A stretch of 64,000 nt of DNA, taken from the NCBI RefSeq assembly GCF_003121405.1, contig NZ_QBUY01000001.1, forward strand, positions 1 to 64,000. The letters run 5' to 3'. Shown one piece after another: positions 7,133 through 16,557 of this stretch (positions are counted from its first letter, which is position 1; each line of letters opens with the position of its first letter). The position numbers and the translations under genes were made by a program. The notes below the pieces were generated by a model, which was not told the origin of the DNA, did no database searches, and worked only from the letters and a program-made list of their open reading frames with translations. This DNA comes from Paraburkholderia sp. C35. Lineage in GTDB: Bacteria; Pseudomonadota; Gammaproteobacteria; Burkholderiales; Burkholderiaceae.

Positions 7133-8587
7133 TTGAGTTCATTGAAAAAGGCACTGAGCGAAGGACGCTTCGTCTGCGTGCTGGAGGTCGTTCCTCAACA
7201 GTCCCCTTCGCGCCTGGCCGCGCTCGAGCAAATCTTGCAACGCGGGCAGCTGGCAGGCTGGCCGTTGCTGCCGGCCTTCGCCGATCGCGTCGGTGTGCAC
7301 TCGGACTTGAGCCCCCTGGAAGGCGCTGGAGGACTGGGCAATCCAGCCTCATCCTTGCTGCACTTTTCAGGCAAGGATCGCGAGCGTGCAGACTTGCTGC
7401 TCCAGATAGAGTCGATGAAGGCCCGTGGCCTGAAGCAATTGTTGCTACTCAGTGGTGATCGCTTGCCAGGGCACCATCCTGATCAAGCACCCGTGCGCTA
7501 TCTGGAGTCGGTACCTGCGCTGCAGATTGCCCGTGAGCACTGCCCGGACTGGCTGTTGGGCGCCGCGTTGAACCCGTTCAAATACCGCGAGGAAGAAGGC
7601 GGCGCACAGTACCTGAAGGCACAGAAAAAGCTTCTGGCTGGCGCTGATTTCCTGACCCTGCAACTGGGTTTCGACGCTTCCAAGCATAGGGAAGCCCAGA
7701 CATGGATGCGCGCTCAGGTAAGTATGAAACCCATGCTGGCCTGTGTAATGACGCTGACTGACAGGCGCGCGGCCGCTCTGCAGGCAGTGCCCGGCGTCGT
7801 CATCACCGAATCCATGCGTGAGCTGTTGTACAAGGAGCAGCAGGTATCACAGGCCTATGCCAGCGCACGAAGCCTCGAACGCCTCGCCCTGCAGATAGTG
7901 GGCCTGCAATTGATGGGCTATGCGGGTGCTCATGTGTCCGGGGTGCACACGCTGGAAGAACTGCTTTCGTTGGAGCAGGCTATTGCTGAGCTGCGGGACG
8001 GCATGACCTCACTGACCGATTGGGCCGAACGATGGCGTGCAAGTTGGCAAATGCCAGGTGCGCGCGAAGTATGCTTCGCTCCCGAGACCGACGCGTGGGA
8101 AATGGGCCAATCGGATGTCACCGCCACCCGCCGGGAGCGCCTGCAGCACACGCTGCTCTCTGCGGTACATGGCCAGTTCTTCAGTCGCACTGGATGGCTC
8201 AGCAAAGCCTTTGGCTGGAGTGTGACGCGGCCGATCTGGAAGGCGGGCGTCGCTGCGGATGCGCTACATGCTGTCGAACGGACGGTCAAACGGCCTCTGG
8301 TCGGCTGTGATACGTGCGGCCGCTGCCGCTTGCAAGACACCCTCTACGTGTGCCCCGAGACATGCCCCAAAGGCCTCGCGAACGGCCCCTGTGGCGGTAC
8401 CCGGCTCAATCGTTGTGAATTTGGCGACCGCGAGTGCGTGCACAGTGTCAAATACCGGATTGCCAAATCTGCCAATCAGCTACCTGTGCTGGCGCAAACG
8501 TTGATTCCATGCATCGAAGCAGAAAAAAGGCACCGCAGTTCCTGGCCTGAATGGTTCGAGCCAGAAGATACGACGCCAGGGCGCTGA
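7133..8587 (+). CDS. Methylenetetrahydrofolate reductase-like protein with MetV-type Cys-rich C-terminus
   Basis: A 484-residue protein in two parts. Residues 8-290 resemble the methylene-THF reductase barrel (FVCVLEVVPQQ at the start; LLLLSGDR near 103-110, the flavin-side strand). Residues 390-440 hold eight cysteines (392, 395, 398, 407, 411, 420, 428, 435) in the pattern of the MTHFR C-terminal/MetV domain, which binds metal, zinc or an iron-sulfur cluster. The start is a TTG with a weak ribosome site, chosen because the barrel begins immediately. Position in the mes cluster implies a role in supplying or handling one-carbon units for MesD. A gap in the usual barrel length between 300 and 390 is of unclear function. 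Confidence 0.7.
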   Translation: MSSLKKALSEGRFVCVLEVVPQQSPSRLAALEQILQRGQLAGWPLLPAFADRVGVHSDLSPLEGAGGLGNPASSLLHFSGKDRERADLLLQIESMKARGLKQLLLLSGDRLPGHHPDQAPVRYLESVPALQIAREHCPDWLLGAALNPFKYREEEGGAQYLKAQKKLLAGADFLTLQLGFDASKHREAQTWMRAQVSMKPMLACVMTLTDRRAAALQAVPGVVITESMRELLYKEQQVSQAYASARSLERLALQIVGLQLMGYAGAHVSGVHTLEELLSLEQAIAELRDGMTSLTDWAERWRASWQMPGAREVCFAPETDAWEMGQSDVTATRRERLQHTLLSAVHGQFFSRTGWLSKAFGWSVTRPIWKAGVAADALHAVERTVKRPLVGCDTCGRCRLQDTLYVCPETCPKGLANGPCGGTRLNRCEFGDRECVHSVKYRIAKSANQLPVLAQTLIPCIEAEKRHRSSWPEWFEPEDTTPGR

Positions 8588-8646
8588 TGCGAGCTTCAGA
8601 GAGTGGCACTCTAACGTCGCTGCCGGGCGCTACACGAGAGAAGCCT

Positions 8647-9477
8647 CTACCGCTTGATGCGCAGATAGGCCCGACTGATCATAGGACGCGTATGCACCCA
8701 AAGCCGTGATGCCAGCCACGACGCGGGTCGGTCCCGCACTTCCAGGCGAGATATCGAACGCACGACGTTTGCATCTTTTTGCGGATAGTTTGGCCCCGTC
8801 TCGCACGTGTAGAGATGACGAAAACCCGCCTGCTGCGCAGCATTCAGATAATCGTCGTCGTAGTAGCCTTGAGGCCAGCACAAGTGGTCGGACTCTTCAC
8901 CGAGCCGGGCTTGAAGCACAGCTCGTGATTCGGTCAGGTCACGCATGAGACGCTCGCGCTTGTCCTGCGCGCTGGCTGCAACTTTGTCCCATCTCACGTG
9001 CGTGTGCGTATGGCTATGAAATTCAAACGTGCCCGCCGCGCGCATCGCATCGATCTCCGACCAGCGCAGGATCACGCTGTCAGCCGCGCCGTTTTCGATC
9101 GCCACTTCGCCCGCATGATGATCGAGCAGCGGCGGCAATGCGCCACCCGAGTCGGCATGAGCGCGCGGCGGCCCTTCTCCCGGCCAATTCGTCACGAGAA
9201 AACACAGCGCGGTGAGTCCGTGCGCTTTCAGCACGGGATACGCGTGCACCCAGTTGTCGAGATAGCCATCATCGAAAGTCAGCATGACGGACTTTTCCGG
9301 CAGCGGCTCGCCTGCGAACCATGCCATCAGCTGCGCACTGCCGATTGTCCGGTAGCCGGACTTTGCGAGCCATGCCATCTGCGCAGCGAAGTGCGCAGGC
9401 GACACGGTGATCATGCCCGGCGATGTGCTGATGTGGTGGTACATCAGCACCGGTACGACTCTGGCGCTGCGTCTCAC
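8647..9477 (-). CDS. Polysaccharide deacetylase family protein (NodB homology domain)
   Basis: A 276-residue carbohydrate esterase family 4 protein. The catalytic/metal motif TFDDGY with paired Asp and the second motif HSHTHTH, which supplies two metal-binding histidines, are both present; an early VLMYHHIS segment is typical of the family. No clear signal peptide, so it may act on lipid-linked or cytoplasmic precursors. The GTG at 9475-9477 overlaps the stop of the glycosyltransferase as GTGA, implying translational coupling; a TTG at 9495 would give six more residues. Substrate is unknown; the partner glycosyltransferase suggests a surface glycan. Confidence 0.8.
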   Translation of the reverse strand: MRRSARVVPVLMYHHISTSPGMITVSPAHFAAQMAWLAKSGYRTIGSAQLMAWFAGEPLPEKSVMLTFDDGYLDNWVHAYPVLKAHGLTALCFLVTNWPGEGPPRAHADSGGALPPLLDHHAGEVAIENGAADSVILRWSEIDAMRAAGTFEFHSHTHTHVRWDKVAASAQDKRERLMRDLTESRAVLQARLGEESDHLCWPQGYYDDDYLNAAQQAGFRHLYTCETGPNYPQKDANVVRSISRLEVRDRPASWLASRLWVHTRPMISRAYLRIKR

Positions 9478-10592
9478 GTCGCCGCCCGGCGCCAACGACC
9501 TGCAAGGGTTCGCCGTGCTTCGAGCCCTCGCCGATAAAATTCGACCGTTTCGCTGGCCATGTTCTCCACCGTGAAATGACCGTCCGTCTTGACGAGGCCC
9601 GCTGCGCCAAAGCGCGCACGCAGTGGCGCATCGTCGACCAGTCGCGCGATCGCGCTACGAAGCGCTTCGACATCCTTAGGCGGCACGAGCAGGCCATTCA
9701 CGCCGTCCTCGATGAGCTCGGGCACGCCGTCGACGCGCGTGCCGATCACCGGTAACCCGATCGCCATTGCTTCGATAAACGCCTGGCCCAGTGCCTCCTG
9801 ATGCGTCGGTAACACGAAAAGATCACAGCCACGCAAAACGTTGTACACGTCCTGACGGAACCCGAGCATATGGATGCGATGTGCAAGACCGAGTTCCGCG
9901 ATCATCGTCTGAAGCCGGCCGAACTCCGCACCATTGCCCACGATTACGACGTGCAGATGGGGCCGCTCGATCATCAGCGGGCCAACTGCAGCGATCAGTT
10001 CATCGTGGCCTTTCTTGCCACGCAAAATGGCGACAATGCCCGCGATCGTCGCTTCCGGCCCCACTCCGAGCTCGTCGCGCAGCGAGGAAAGAGCAAGCGG
10101 CTCCGGCTTGACGATACCGTCGTAAATCATTTCGACGCGACCTTCTTTCACGCCCGCAGACACGAGGTAATCGCGAACATAGCGACTCACCGCAACCACC
10201 CGGTGAGGAAACAGGTTATACGTGGCGAGCGATGTGATCGGCAGCGCGAGATGGCGCGTCCGCACGATGAGCGGTGTGCGAGCGAGCCGCCCCGCCATGC
10301 CCGCCACCAGGCTGTCGTGTCCGCTGTGGGTATTCAGGATATCGAACTGGCCGTGCGCAAGAATGGAGCGAATCTGCAGCATCGAGCGCACATCGGCGCC
10401 CGACCGAATACGCGCGTGATGCACGGTAAACCCTTCGGACCGCGAACGCTCGCCGAGCACCGCATCGCGCGGGCACACGAGTTCGATGTGATGACCGAGC
10501 GCGCGCAGCGCGATCATCTCCTTCAGCGTACGGACTTCCTGACCGCCCCACCCACGCGACGACTCGCTGTGAAGAATACTTAAAGCCTTCAT
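9474..10592 (-). CDS. Family 4 glycosyltransferase
   Basis: A 372-residue GT-B fold glycosyltransferase. The N-terminal domain begins LHSESSRGWGGQE, the glycine-rich loop of GT4 enzymes; the C-terminal nucleotide-sugar domain has IVAILRGKKGHDELI and the ExxxxxxxE-type motif in HQEALGQAFIEAMAIG. It would add a sugar from an activated nucleotide donor to a lipid-linked acceptor on the inner face of the membrane. The ATG at 10592 has GGGAGG upstream and matches the family start; longer frames add unrelated residues. First gene of a two-gene operon with the deacetylase. Confidence 0.85.
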   Translation of the reverse strand: MKALSILHSESSRGWGGQEVRTLKEMIALRALGHHIELVCPRDAVLGERSRSEGFTVHHARIRSGADVRSMLQIRSILAHGQFDILNTHSGHDSLVAGMAGRLARTPLIVRTRHLALPITSLATYNLFPHRVVAVSRYVRDYLVSAGVKEGRVEMIYDGIVKPEPLALSSLRDELGVGPEATIAGIVAILRGKKGHDELIAAVGPLMIERPHLHVVIVGNGAEFGRLQTMIAELGLAHRIHMLGFRQDVYNVLRGCDLFVLPTHQEALGQAFIEAMAIGLPVIGTRVDGVPELIEDGVNGLLVPPKDVEALRSAIARLVDDAPLRARFGAAGLVKTDGHFTVENMASETVEFYRRGLEARRTLAGRWRRAAT

Positions 10593-11180
10593 GTACCGCC
10601 TGCCTCCCTGCAAAGTATGGATCGATGGGTGTGGGGATTGAAATGATTGGTAATATTTTTTTCGTACCGGCCCACCTTGGCGCAAAACGTGAGGAGTCCC
10701 CCGTGCGAGCGCGCTTTCCGCGGAAGGCGGGACCGGCAAGATCCTTGCAATAACGCTGATCATGAGTCGTTCGTTGACAAATTTGTTTCTATTTTTTACA
10801 GATTGCCTTACCGCGATCCGATCAGTTCTGGATCAGTCGAAAGCAAACGTTTGCAGAGAGTAAGGATCTGACTCGCAGATCGCGTGATCTTTGATGCAGG
10901 TGTGGTGCATCTATATGTTTGATGTTCCCGGTATCTGCAACACGGCAATAACCGCTTCCGATCGCGAGGCGTCATATCGCCATCGCATCACCACACAACC
11001 AGATGAGTCGTAGAATCTGATTTGGTGCGTTGCTCGTGATGTCGAGCAATCCGACGCTGCGCCGCGAACGCACGCCTTACGTAGTGAGTGGTAGCAAAGT
11101 GCGACCTTTTCGGCACAGACCCGTGTCTGCCCGTTTGTCTCAAGCGATCTCGCCCCGCGCCGCCACGCTGGCAGAGCGAA
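10593..11180. other. Divergent intergenic region, 588 bp
   Basis: No supported gene. It separates the minus-strand glycosyltransferase operon from the plus-strand flavoprotein. Visible elements are a consensus TTGACA at 10774-10779 (with a poor -10, TACAGA, 17 bases on), an inverted repeat GATCC-N10-GGATC at 10815-10834, and a perfect 12-bp palindrome at 10843-10854. Confidence 0.5.
10843..10854. promoter_or_regulatory. LacI-family-like operator palindrome
   Basis: GCAAACGTTTGC is a perfect palindrome with the central CG step and AAACGTTT core typical of LacI/PurR-family operators. No LacI-type gene is in the window, so the regulator is unknown. Confidence 0.4.
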
Positions 11181-12602
11181 ATGTCCGACGAAGTACTCGA
11201 AACAGACTATCTCGTGATCGGTGCAGGGGCCGCCGGGATGGCATTTGCGGACGCGTTGCTCACGCATTCTGATGCGACGTTCGTCATCGTCGATCGCCGG
11301 CACGCTCCCGGCGGTCACTGGATCGACGCCTATCCGTATGTTCGCCTCCATCAACCGTCTGCTTTCTACGGCGTCAGTTCGGTGCCGCTTGGCGAGGACG
11401 TGCGGGATCTGGCCGGCACGAATACCGGTTACTACGAACTGGCCGGACCGGACGAGCTTCGGGCCTACTTCGCGAAAGTCATGCACCAGCGCTTTCTACC
11501 AGGCGGTCGTGTCCGGTATTTCCCATGTAGCGAATACTTGGGAGAGGGACGATTTGTGTCCCGGCTCGCACAAGCGTCATGGAAAGTTCGGGTGCGGCGC
11601 AAGATCGTCGACACCACGTATCTCGAAGGGACCATTCCTGCAACCAGCACGCCGCCGTTCGAAGTCGACGATGGTGTCCGATGCGTGCCTGCAGGCGAGA
11701 TCGCACGCATGACGGAGCGGCCCGAGCGTATCGTCGTCATCGGTGCGGGCAAGACGGCTCTCGACACCTGCGTGTGGCTGCTCGAGCAGGCGGTGCCCGC
11801 GTCAGCTATCCAGTGGATCAAGCCGCGGGAAGCCTGGTGGATGAACCGCCGGTTCCAGCAGCCGCTGACTCTGCTTCCCGAGTCGTATCGCGGCGTGGCA
11901 CTACAGTTCGAGGCGATGTCGCAAGCGACTTCCATCGAAGATCTCTTTGCGCGTCTCGAAGCGGAAAAGTTCTTTCTTCGCGTCGATCCTGGCGTCGTTC
12001 CCACCATGTTTCGCGGTGCGGTAATCAGCGAAGCCGAACTGGAGCTTCTACGCAGAATAGAGGATGTCGTTCGTCTCGGCCACGTGCGGAAGATAGGACG
12101 TGACGAGATTGTCCTCGACGAAGGTCACGTGCCTACCAGCAAGGCGGCGGTACACATCCACTGCGCGTCGAGGGGGCTGGCTCGCCGTCCGCTGCGCCCG
12201 ATCTTCGAGGCGGGGCGAGTCACCATTCAGCCAATCTTCCTGGGATTTGCGTGCTATCAGTTCGCCATGCTGGGCATGATCGAGGCCCTCGTGGAAAGCG
12301 ACGACGAAAAGAATCGACTCTGTCCACCCATCGCTTACTGGGATGCGAACAGTGACTACGTGTCCGGCTTCCTCGCAACGCTTGTGAACGAGCGGGCCAG
12401 GATGTCTTGTGCGGCCCTGACGGCCTGGGCGAAGGAAACCCGGCTCAACCCGTTCGGCGGAATCGCACACTACCGCGATGTGCCCGATGTCATCGATGCT
12501 CGTGAACGCATCAAGCGCTGTGGCGCGGCGGCGGCTGACAATCTCGCACGGCTCGTTAAGAAAACCACGGCATCGGCGGAAGGCATTGAAGGTTCAACTT
12601 GA
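11181..12602 (+). CDS. FAD/NAD(P)-binding flavoprotein, FMO-like
   Basis: A 473-residue flavoprotein with two dinucleotide-binding motifs: LVIGAGAAGM at residues 11-20 (FAD) and IVVIGAGKTALDT in the middle (NAD(P)H), plus an early HAPGGHW segment typical of flavin monooxygenases. The C-terminal half is not assignable. It probably oxidises a small molecule using NAD(P)H and oxygen, but the substrate is unknown. The ATG at 11181 is chosen because the FAD fold starts at residue 10; the frame is open further upstream without homology. It stands alone, converging on the epoxide hydrolase. Confidence 0.7.
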   Translation: MSDEVLETDYLVIGAGAAGMAFADALLTHSDATFVIVDRRHAPGGHWIDAYPYVRLHQPSAFYGVSSVPLGEDVRDLAGTNTGYYELAGPDELRAYFAKVMHQRFLPGGRVRYFPCSEYLGEGRFVSRLAQASWKVRVRRKIVDTTYLEGTIPATSTPPFEVDDGVRCVPAGEIARMTERPERIVVIGAGKTALDTCVWLLEQAVPASAIQWIKPREAWWMNRRFQQPLTLLPESYRGVALQFEAMSQATSIEDLFARLEAEKFFLRVDPGVVPTMFRGAVISEAELELLRRIEDVVRLGHVRKIGRDEIVLDEGHVPTSKAAVHIHCASRGLARRPLRPIFEAGRVTIQPIFLGFACYQFAMLGMIEALVESDDEKNRLCPPIAYWDANSDYVSGFLATLVNERARMSCAALTAWAKETRLNPFGGIAHYRDVPDVIDARERIKRCGAAAADNLARLVKKTTASAEGIEGST

Positions 12603-12734
12603 TGGACGACCCAAGGCACACGCAGACGCAGGTGCGCTGTGCCACGTATCTGACAGCAACCGTAAGGCGAAATCAGTTCGCCACTGCTTCATACCAGTAC
12701 GATCTGTTCGGTCATTTCACTGTCCTCCCGTGCG

Positions 12735-14087
12735 TTATGTGCGCAAGGGGCGTAACCCCGCGCGAACTTCGTCGGAGAAGATGCGTGGTTGTTCCCATGC
12801 TGCGAAATGACCACCCTTCTCAGGCCGGTTGTAATAGATAAGGTTGTGATAAGCCCGCTCTGTCCAGCTGCGCGGCGCCTGATAATTCTCACCGGGGAAG
12901 GCACTCACGGCGGCAGGGACAGACACGTCAGCGGCAGCGTAAAAGTTGAAATGCGACTCCCAGTAAATGCGAGCAGCTGACACGCCGGTATTGGTTAGCC
13001 AGTAAAGCGTGATGTCGTCCAGCACATCGTCTCGCGTCAGATCACCTGAGGAGAACCCGTTCACCGTATGTCCGTATACAGCCGACGTCATCGCAGCCGC
13101 CGGCTGGCCATTGCCATCGGGGTGGTCCATCAGCCAGCTTGCCAGCGCGATCGGGGAATCCGCCAACCCGTAAAGCGTTTGGGGACGCGTTCCCTGTTCG
13201 AGCGCGTAAGCCCGACGCTTCTGCAAGGCGAGCAATTGTTCGTACGCGTGCCGCTCTTCGTCCGAGAGATTGGGCACAGTTGTAGCATTGTTCTGGAGCG
13301 CTTTCACAATCTCGGGCGGAAGCGTCGCCGGGAGGTTGACGTGAATGCCCATCAGTTCCGGCGGCGCCTGTTTGGCCATCACGTTGGAGACGATCGCACC
13401 CAGGTCGCCACCCTGAGAGGCAAACCTCTCGTATCCCAGGCGTTTCATCAGCTGGACCCACGCACGCGCGGTACGCTCCGGACCCCCTCCGGTCTCGGTG
13501 GGCTTGCCGGAAAATCCATACCCCGGTAAAGACGGAATGACCAGATGAAATGCGTCCGACGCACTCGCGCCATGCGCTGTTGGATTGGTCAACGGATCGA
13601 TGATCTTGAGCTGCTCGATGATTGAACCAGGCCAACCGTGCGTCACGATCAGTGGCATCGCGTTCTGATGTTTCGATCGAACGTGAATGAAGTGAATATC
13701 CAGTCCGTCGATCTCGGTCACGAAGTTCGGATACGAGTTCAGCTTCGCTTCGCATCTACGCCAGTCATAGTCGGTTGACCAATGACGTGCGAGTTCCTGC
13801 ATCATCGCGAGTGGCACGCCTTGCGTGTCGTCGGTGACGGTTTCGCGCTCTGGCCACCGTGTCGCCTTGATGCGTCGGCGTAAATCGATCAGCTGCGATT
13901 CGGGTACGCGCACACGAAGCGGGCGAATAGCGTTGTTGTCGCCGACCGTCGCCGGCGCGACATTCGTGATCGCCCGGTTCGTCTCTGCGAAGGCGAGTTG
14001 GCTCAACGAACCGGCAGCGATAGCGGCCGCCGCGACGCCAATAAACCGGCGGCGCGACGGGACCTGGGGAATGGTGCTGTCTGACAT
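12735..14087 (-). CDS. Epoxide hydrolase, Tat-exported
   Basis: A 450-residue alpha/beta hydrolase with the EHN N-terminal domain of microsomal-type epoxide hydrolases. Residues 11-36 form a Tat-type signal (SRRRFIG, then a hydrophobic stretch ending AFA). HGWPGS (150-155) is the oxyanion motif, Asp228 in QGGDLG the nucleophile and His427 in KGGHFAAWE the catalytic base. It would open an epoxide ring in the periplasm; the substrate is unknown. The ATG at 14087 is preceded by AGGA. It is a single-gene unit ending close to the convergent flavoprotein gene. Confidence 0.85.
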   Translation of the reverse strand: MSDSTIPQVPSRRRFIGVAAAAIAAGSLSQLAFAETNRAITNVAPATVGDNNAIRPLRVRVPESQLIDLRRRIKATRWPERETVTDDTQGVPLAMMQELARHWSTDYDWRRCEAKLNSYPNFVTEIDGLDIHFIHVRSKHQNAMPLIVTHGWPGSIIEQLKIIDPLTNPTAHGASASDAFHLVIPSLPGYGFSGKPTETGGGPERTARAWVQLMKRLGYERFASQGGDLGAIVSNVMAKQAPPELMGIHVNLPATLPPEIVKALQNNATTVPNLSDEERHAYEQLLALQKRRAYALEQGTRPQTLYGLADSPIALASWLMDHPDGNGQPAAAMTSAVYGHTVNGFSSGDLTRDDVLDDITLYWLTNTGVSAARIYWESHFNFYAAADVSVPAAVSAFPGENYQAPRSWTERAYHNLIYYNRPEKGGHFAAWEQPRIFSDEVRAGLRPLRT

Positions 14088-14857
14088 AGGATGTCCTGAT
14101 AGTCATGTAACTGGATTCGGATCAGTGACCATGCGATGCATGAGCCGCCCATGGCGGTGCTTCATGCAGCAGATGCAGAGCCAATGTGTCGTTACCTTGA
14201 ACGCGTCATCCGTTGCGACAACTCGCCCGCGATTTCCATCAGCGCTAGAGCACTTATTTCACCCAGCACGTCCTTGGCTCGGGTTGGCGCGACGGACCAT
14301 GTTTGTGCGCGAGTGTTGTCGCTTGACTCGCTGCTGCGCTAGCTCGCTACACGTTGAATGTATTGAAACGCCCGGATGTATCGCATTTGTGTCCGGGCAA
14401 CGCGGTTTGTGTAAGCGCACGTATCGATGTATAGAGCAGATACATGGCGATACAAAACCAGGCTCGAGCCGCTGCGCCCGGCGGGAATGCCAGACAAAAA
14501 GTCCTGCGCTTTCATCCGACGTTTCGAGCGCTTCGCATGCGTCCCGCTTCATGCCGATCAGCATCGACATGGCGGTCTTCACGGCGAGATTTCCGCCAGC
14601 AAACATCCCCCCGAGACACACAGCGACATTCAGGCACGACGTGACCGAGTCGCCTGACGGGTGCATAGCCGCAGGCCCGTTGGCATGTGCCGAACAGTCG
14701 CTCGAGCGTCCGCGCATGCACGCCGCCGCCTCACGAGATGATGATCGTTCTCTTGTGCCCTACCACGGGAGTTGTGCAAAGGGTGCGCGGAAATCAGGCG
14801 CTGGCAGCGCAATTTCGTCGTGCTAGGATTTTCGTTCTTCGCTAGGAGGAGTTCGGC
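14088..14857. other. Intergenic region of about 770 bp without a supported gene
   Basis: Short frames here have no recognisable product, poor starts and no ribosome sites. An inverted repeat at 14421-14453 (GTATCG ATGTAT / ATACAT gg CGATAC) could be an operator. The promoter of the epoxide hydrolase must lie at the left end and that of the small gene at the right end. Confidence 0.5.
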
Positions 14858-15091
14858 ATGGCAACCGAAAACGTCGGTCACTTTCAGGTGACGACACTCA
14901 TTGGGCGGAAATCAAGTGGCGTCTGGTACGGTCGGTACCGGATTACGCGGCGCGACGATCCCGACGCTGTCCCAATCATCGAAGGAATGTGTCCCAACGC
15001 GCCGGATCCCAGCCTTGCGAGTGCTGCCGCCATGGCAGTCGGCAAGGAAAAGGCGGAAGCAGTGAATCCTGAGGACCTGCCCTCGAGATAA
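14858..15091 (+). CDS. Small hypothetical protein, 77 aa
   Basis: Not recognised. A strong ribosome site AGGAGGA lies seven bases before the ATG, which argues for a real gene. The first 35 residues are compatible with beta strands (GHFQVTTLIG, VWYGRYRI) and resemble the start of small proteins of unknown function in Burkholderiaceae; the rest is Ala/Glu-rich and likely disordered or helical. No signal peptide or membrane segment. It converges on the efflux outer-membrane gene. Confidence 0.6.
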   Translation: MATENVGHFQVTTLIGRKSSGVWYGRYRITRRDDPDAVPIIEGMCPNAPDPSLASAAAMAVGKEKAEAVNPEDLPSR

Positions 15092-15167
15092 CCGGCAGTA
15101 GTGATCCAGCTACACGCTGGATCTACCCGTACCGAGCAGGCTCGTGGGGAATGCAGCGAGCCCCGCG

Positions 15168-16553
15168 TTATCCGCCCGCGTTGTCATCGTCTGGCTGCCA
15201 GCCGCCACCTGCCGCGCGAAACACGGATACAGCCGCCTGGAACTGCGCGAGCAAAACCTGCACGTGCATGTCTTCCGCCGCGAAAAGCGTCCGTTGCGCA
15301 TCGAGCACCGATAGCGACGTTTCCGCACCGGCGCGATACCGGCTTTCGGCAAGCGCAAGCGTGCGTCGCGCTTCGAGCAACTCCACATCCTGCGCGTGGG
15401 TCTGCGCCTGCGCGCCGGCGCTCGCATTGAGCGCCCGCTCTGTATCGCCAAGTGCCGCGATGATCGACTGGCGATACGTTGCAAGCAGTTCCTGCTGCCG
15501 CGCGATCGCCATGTCACGATTCGACGCAAGCGCGCCTGCGTCGAAGATCGGCGCCGTGAGGCCTGCCGCCACCGTGTAGAGCGGATTGTCGAAGATGTGC
15601 TGAATGCGATCGCTGCCCGAGCCGACCGTGCCCGTGAGCGTGATCGTCGGCAACATGGCCGCGCGTGCGGCGGCGACGTCCGCGTGCGCAGCCGCGAGTC
15701 TCGCTTCGGCAGACGCGACGTCCGGCCTGCGCGTCACCAGCGACGACGGCACGCCAGCATCGACGCCTGGCAGGCGGATATCATCGAGCGAACGTGTCGC
15801 CACATCGAATGTCGATGCCGGTGTGCCGAGCAGTGCCGCGAGCACCGCTTCGCTGTCGTTCGCCTGTTGATCGAGTTGCGCCACGCTGCGCTGCTGCGCC
15901 GCGACGAGCGCGCGCTGACGCGCAGTATCGAGCGGCGTGGCGTGCCCCGCACGCACTTGTGAATCGGTCAGTGCCAGCACGCGCAGCGCGATCGTCAGGC
16001 TGCGTTGCGCGATGCCCGCCCGCTCGCGCAATGCGACGGTCTCCAGCCACACACTGGCGACATCCGATGTGAGCGTCACCATGACTGTCGCGCGATCGTA
16101 CTCCGTCGCCCGCGCTTCATCGATTGCCGCTTCACGCAATGCCCGATTGCGTCCCCAGAAGTCGAGCTCGTAACTGGCCGCGAGACCCAGATCGAAGGCG
16201 CTCCCGCCCGGAATCTCGTTGTTGACCATGAAGCCCGACTGGCGGCTCGCATCGGCGAATGCCGACACGTTCGGCATCAACGCGGCACCCGCGATACGCG
16301 CACGTGCGCGCGCCTGCTCGACACGCGCGTAAGCGGCGGCGAGATCGAAACTGTTCGACTTCGCGGTATCGACCAGTCGCTCCAGTTCCGCGTTTCCAAA
16401 CGCCGACCACCAGTCCGGCGGGACGGGGGTGTCCGCCCCGCTGGCCGTTGCATATCGCCAGGCGGCGGGCAGCGGGACGGACTCGTCAGCGTGACGAGGC
16501 GTGGTGCAAGCGCCGAGCACCAAAATAGCGCATCCGATGGTCCAGAATTTCAT
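15168..16553 (-). CDS. NodT/OprM-family outer-membrane efflux lipoprotein
   Basis: A 461-residue TolC-like outer-membrane factor of the RND/MacAB type. The N-terminus is a lipoprotein signal with lipobox LGAC and lipidated Cys16. Two tandem OEP repeats with long Ala-rich coiled coils follow, including GLAASYELDFWGRNR, which is the family signature. It forms the outer channel for the MacA-MacB pair encoded just upstream. Start: ATG at 16553 overlaps nothing and gives a proper signal; a GTG at 16565 overlapping the macB stop would add four residues. Confidence 0.88.
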   Translation of the reverse strand: MKFWTIGCAILVLGACTTPRHADESVPLPAAWRYATASGADTPVPPDWWSAFGNAELERLVDTAKSNSFDLAAAYARVEQARARARIAGAALMPNVSAFADASRQSGFMVNNEIPGGSAFDLGLAASYELDFWGRNRALREAAIDEARATEYDRATVMVTLTSDVASVWLETVALRERAGIAQRSLTIALRVLALTDSQVRAGHATPLDTARQRALVAAQQRSVAQLDQQANDSEAVLAALLGTPASTFDVATRSLDDIRLPGVDAGVPSSLVTRRPDVASAEARLAAAHADVAAARAAMLPTITLTGTVGSGSDRIQHIFDNPLYTVAAGLTAPIFDAGALASNRDMAIARQQELLATYRQSIIAALGDTERALNASAGAQAQTHAQDVELLEARRTLALAESRYRAGAETSLSVLDAQRTLFAAEDMHVQVLLAQFQAAVSVFRAAGGGWQPDDDNAGG

Positions 16554-16557
16554 CGCG

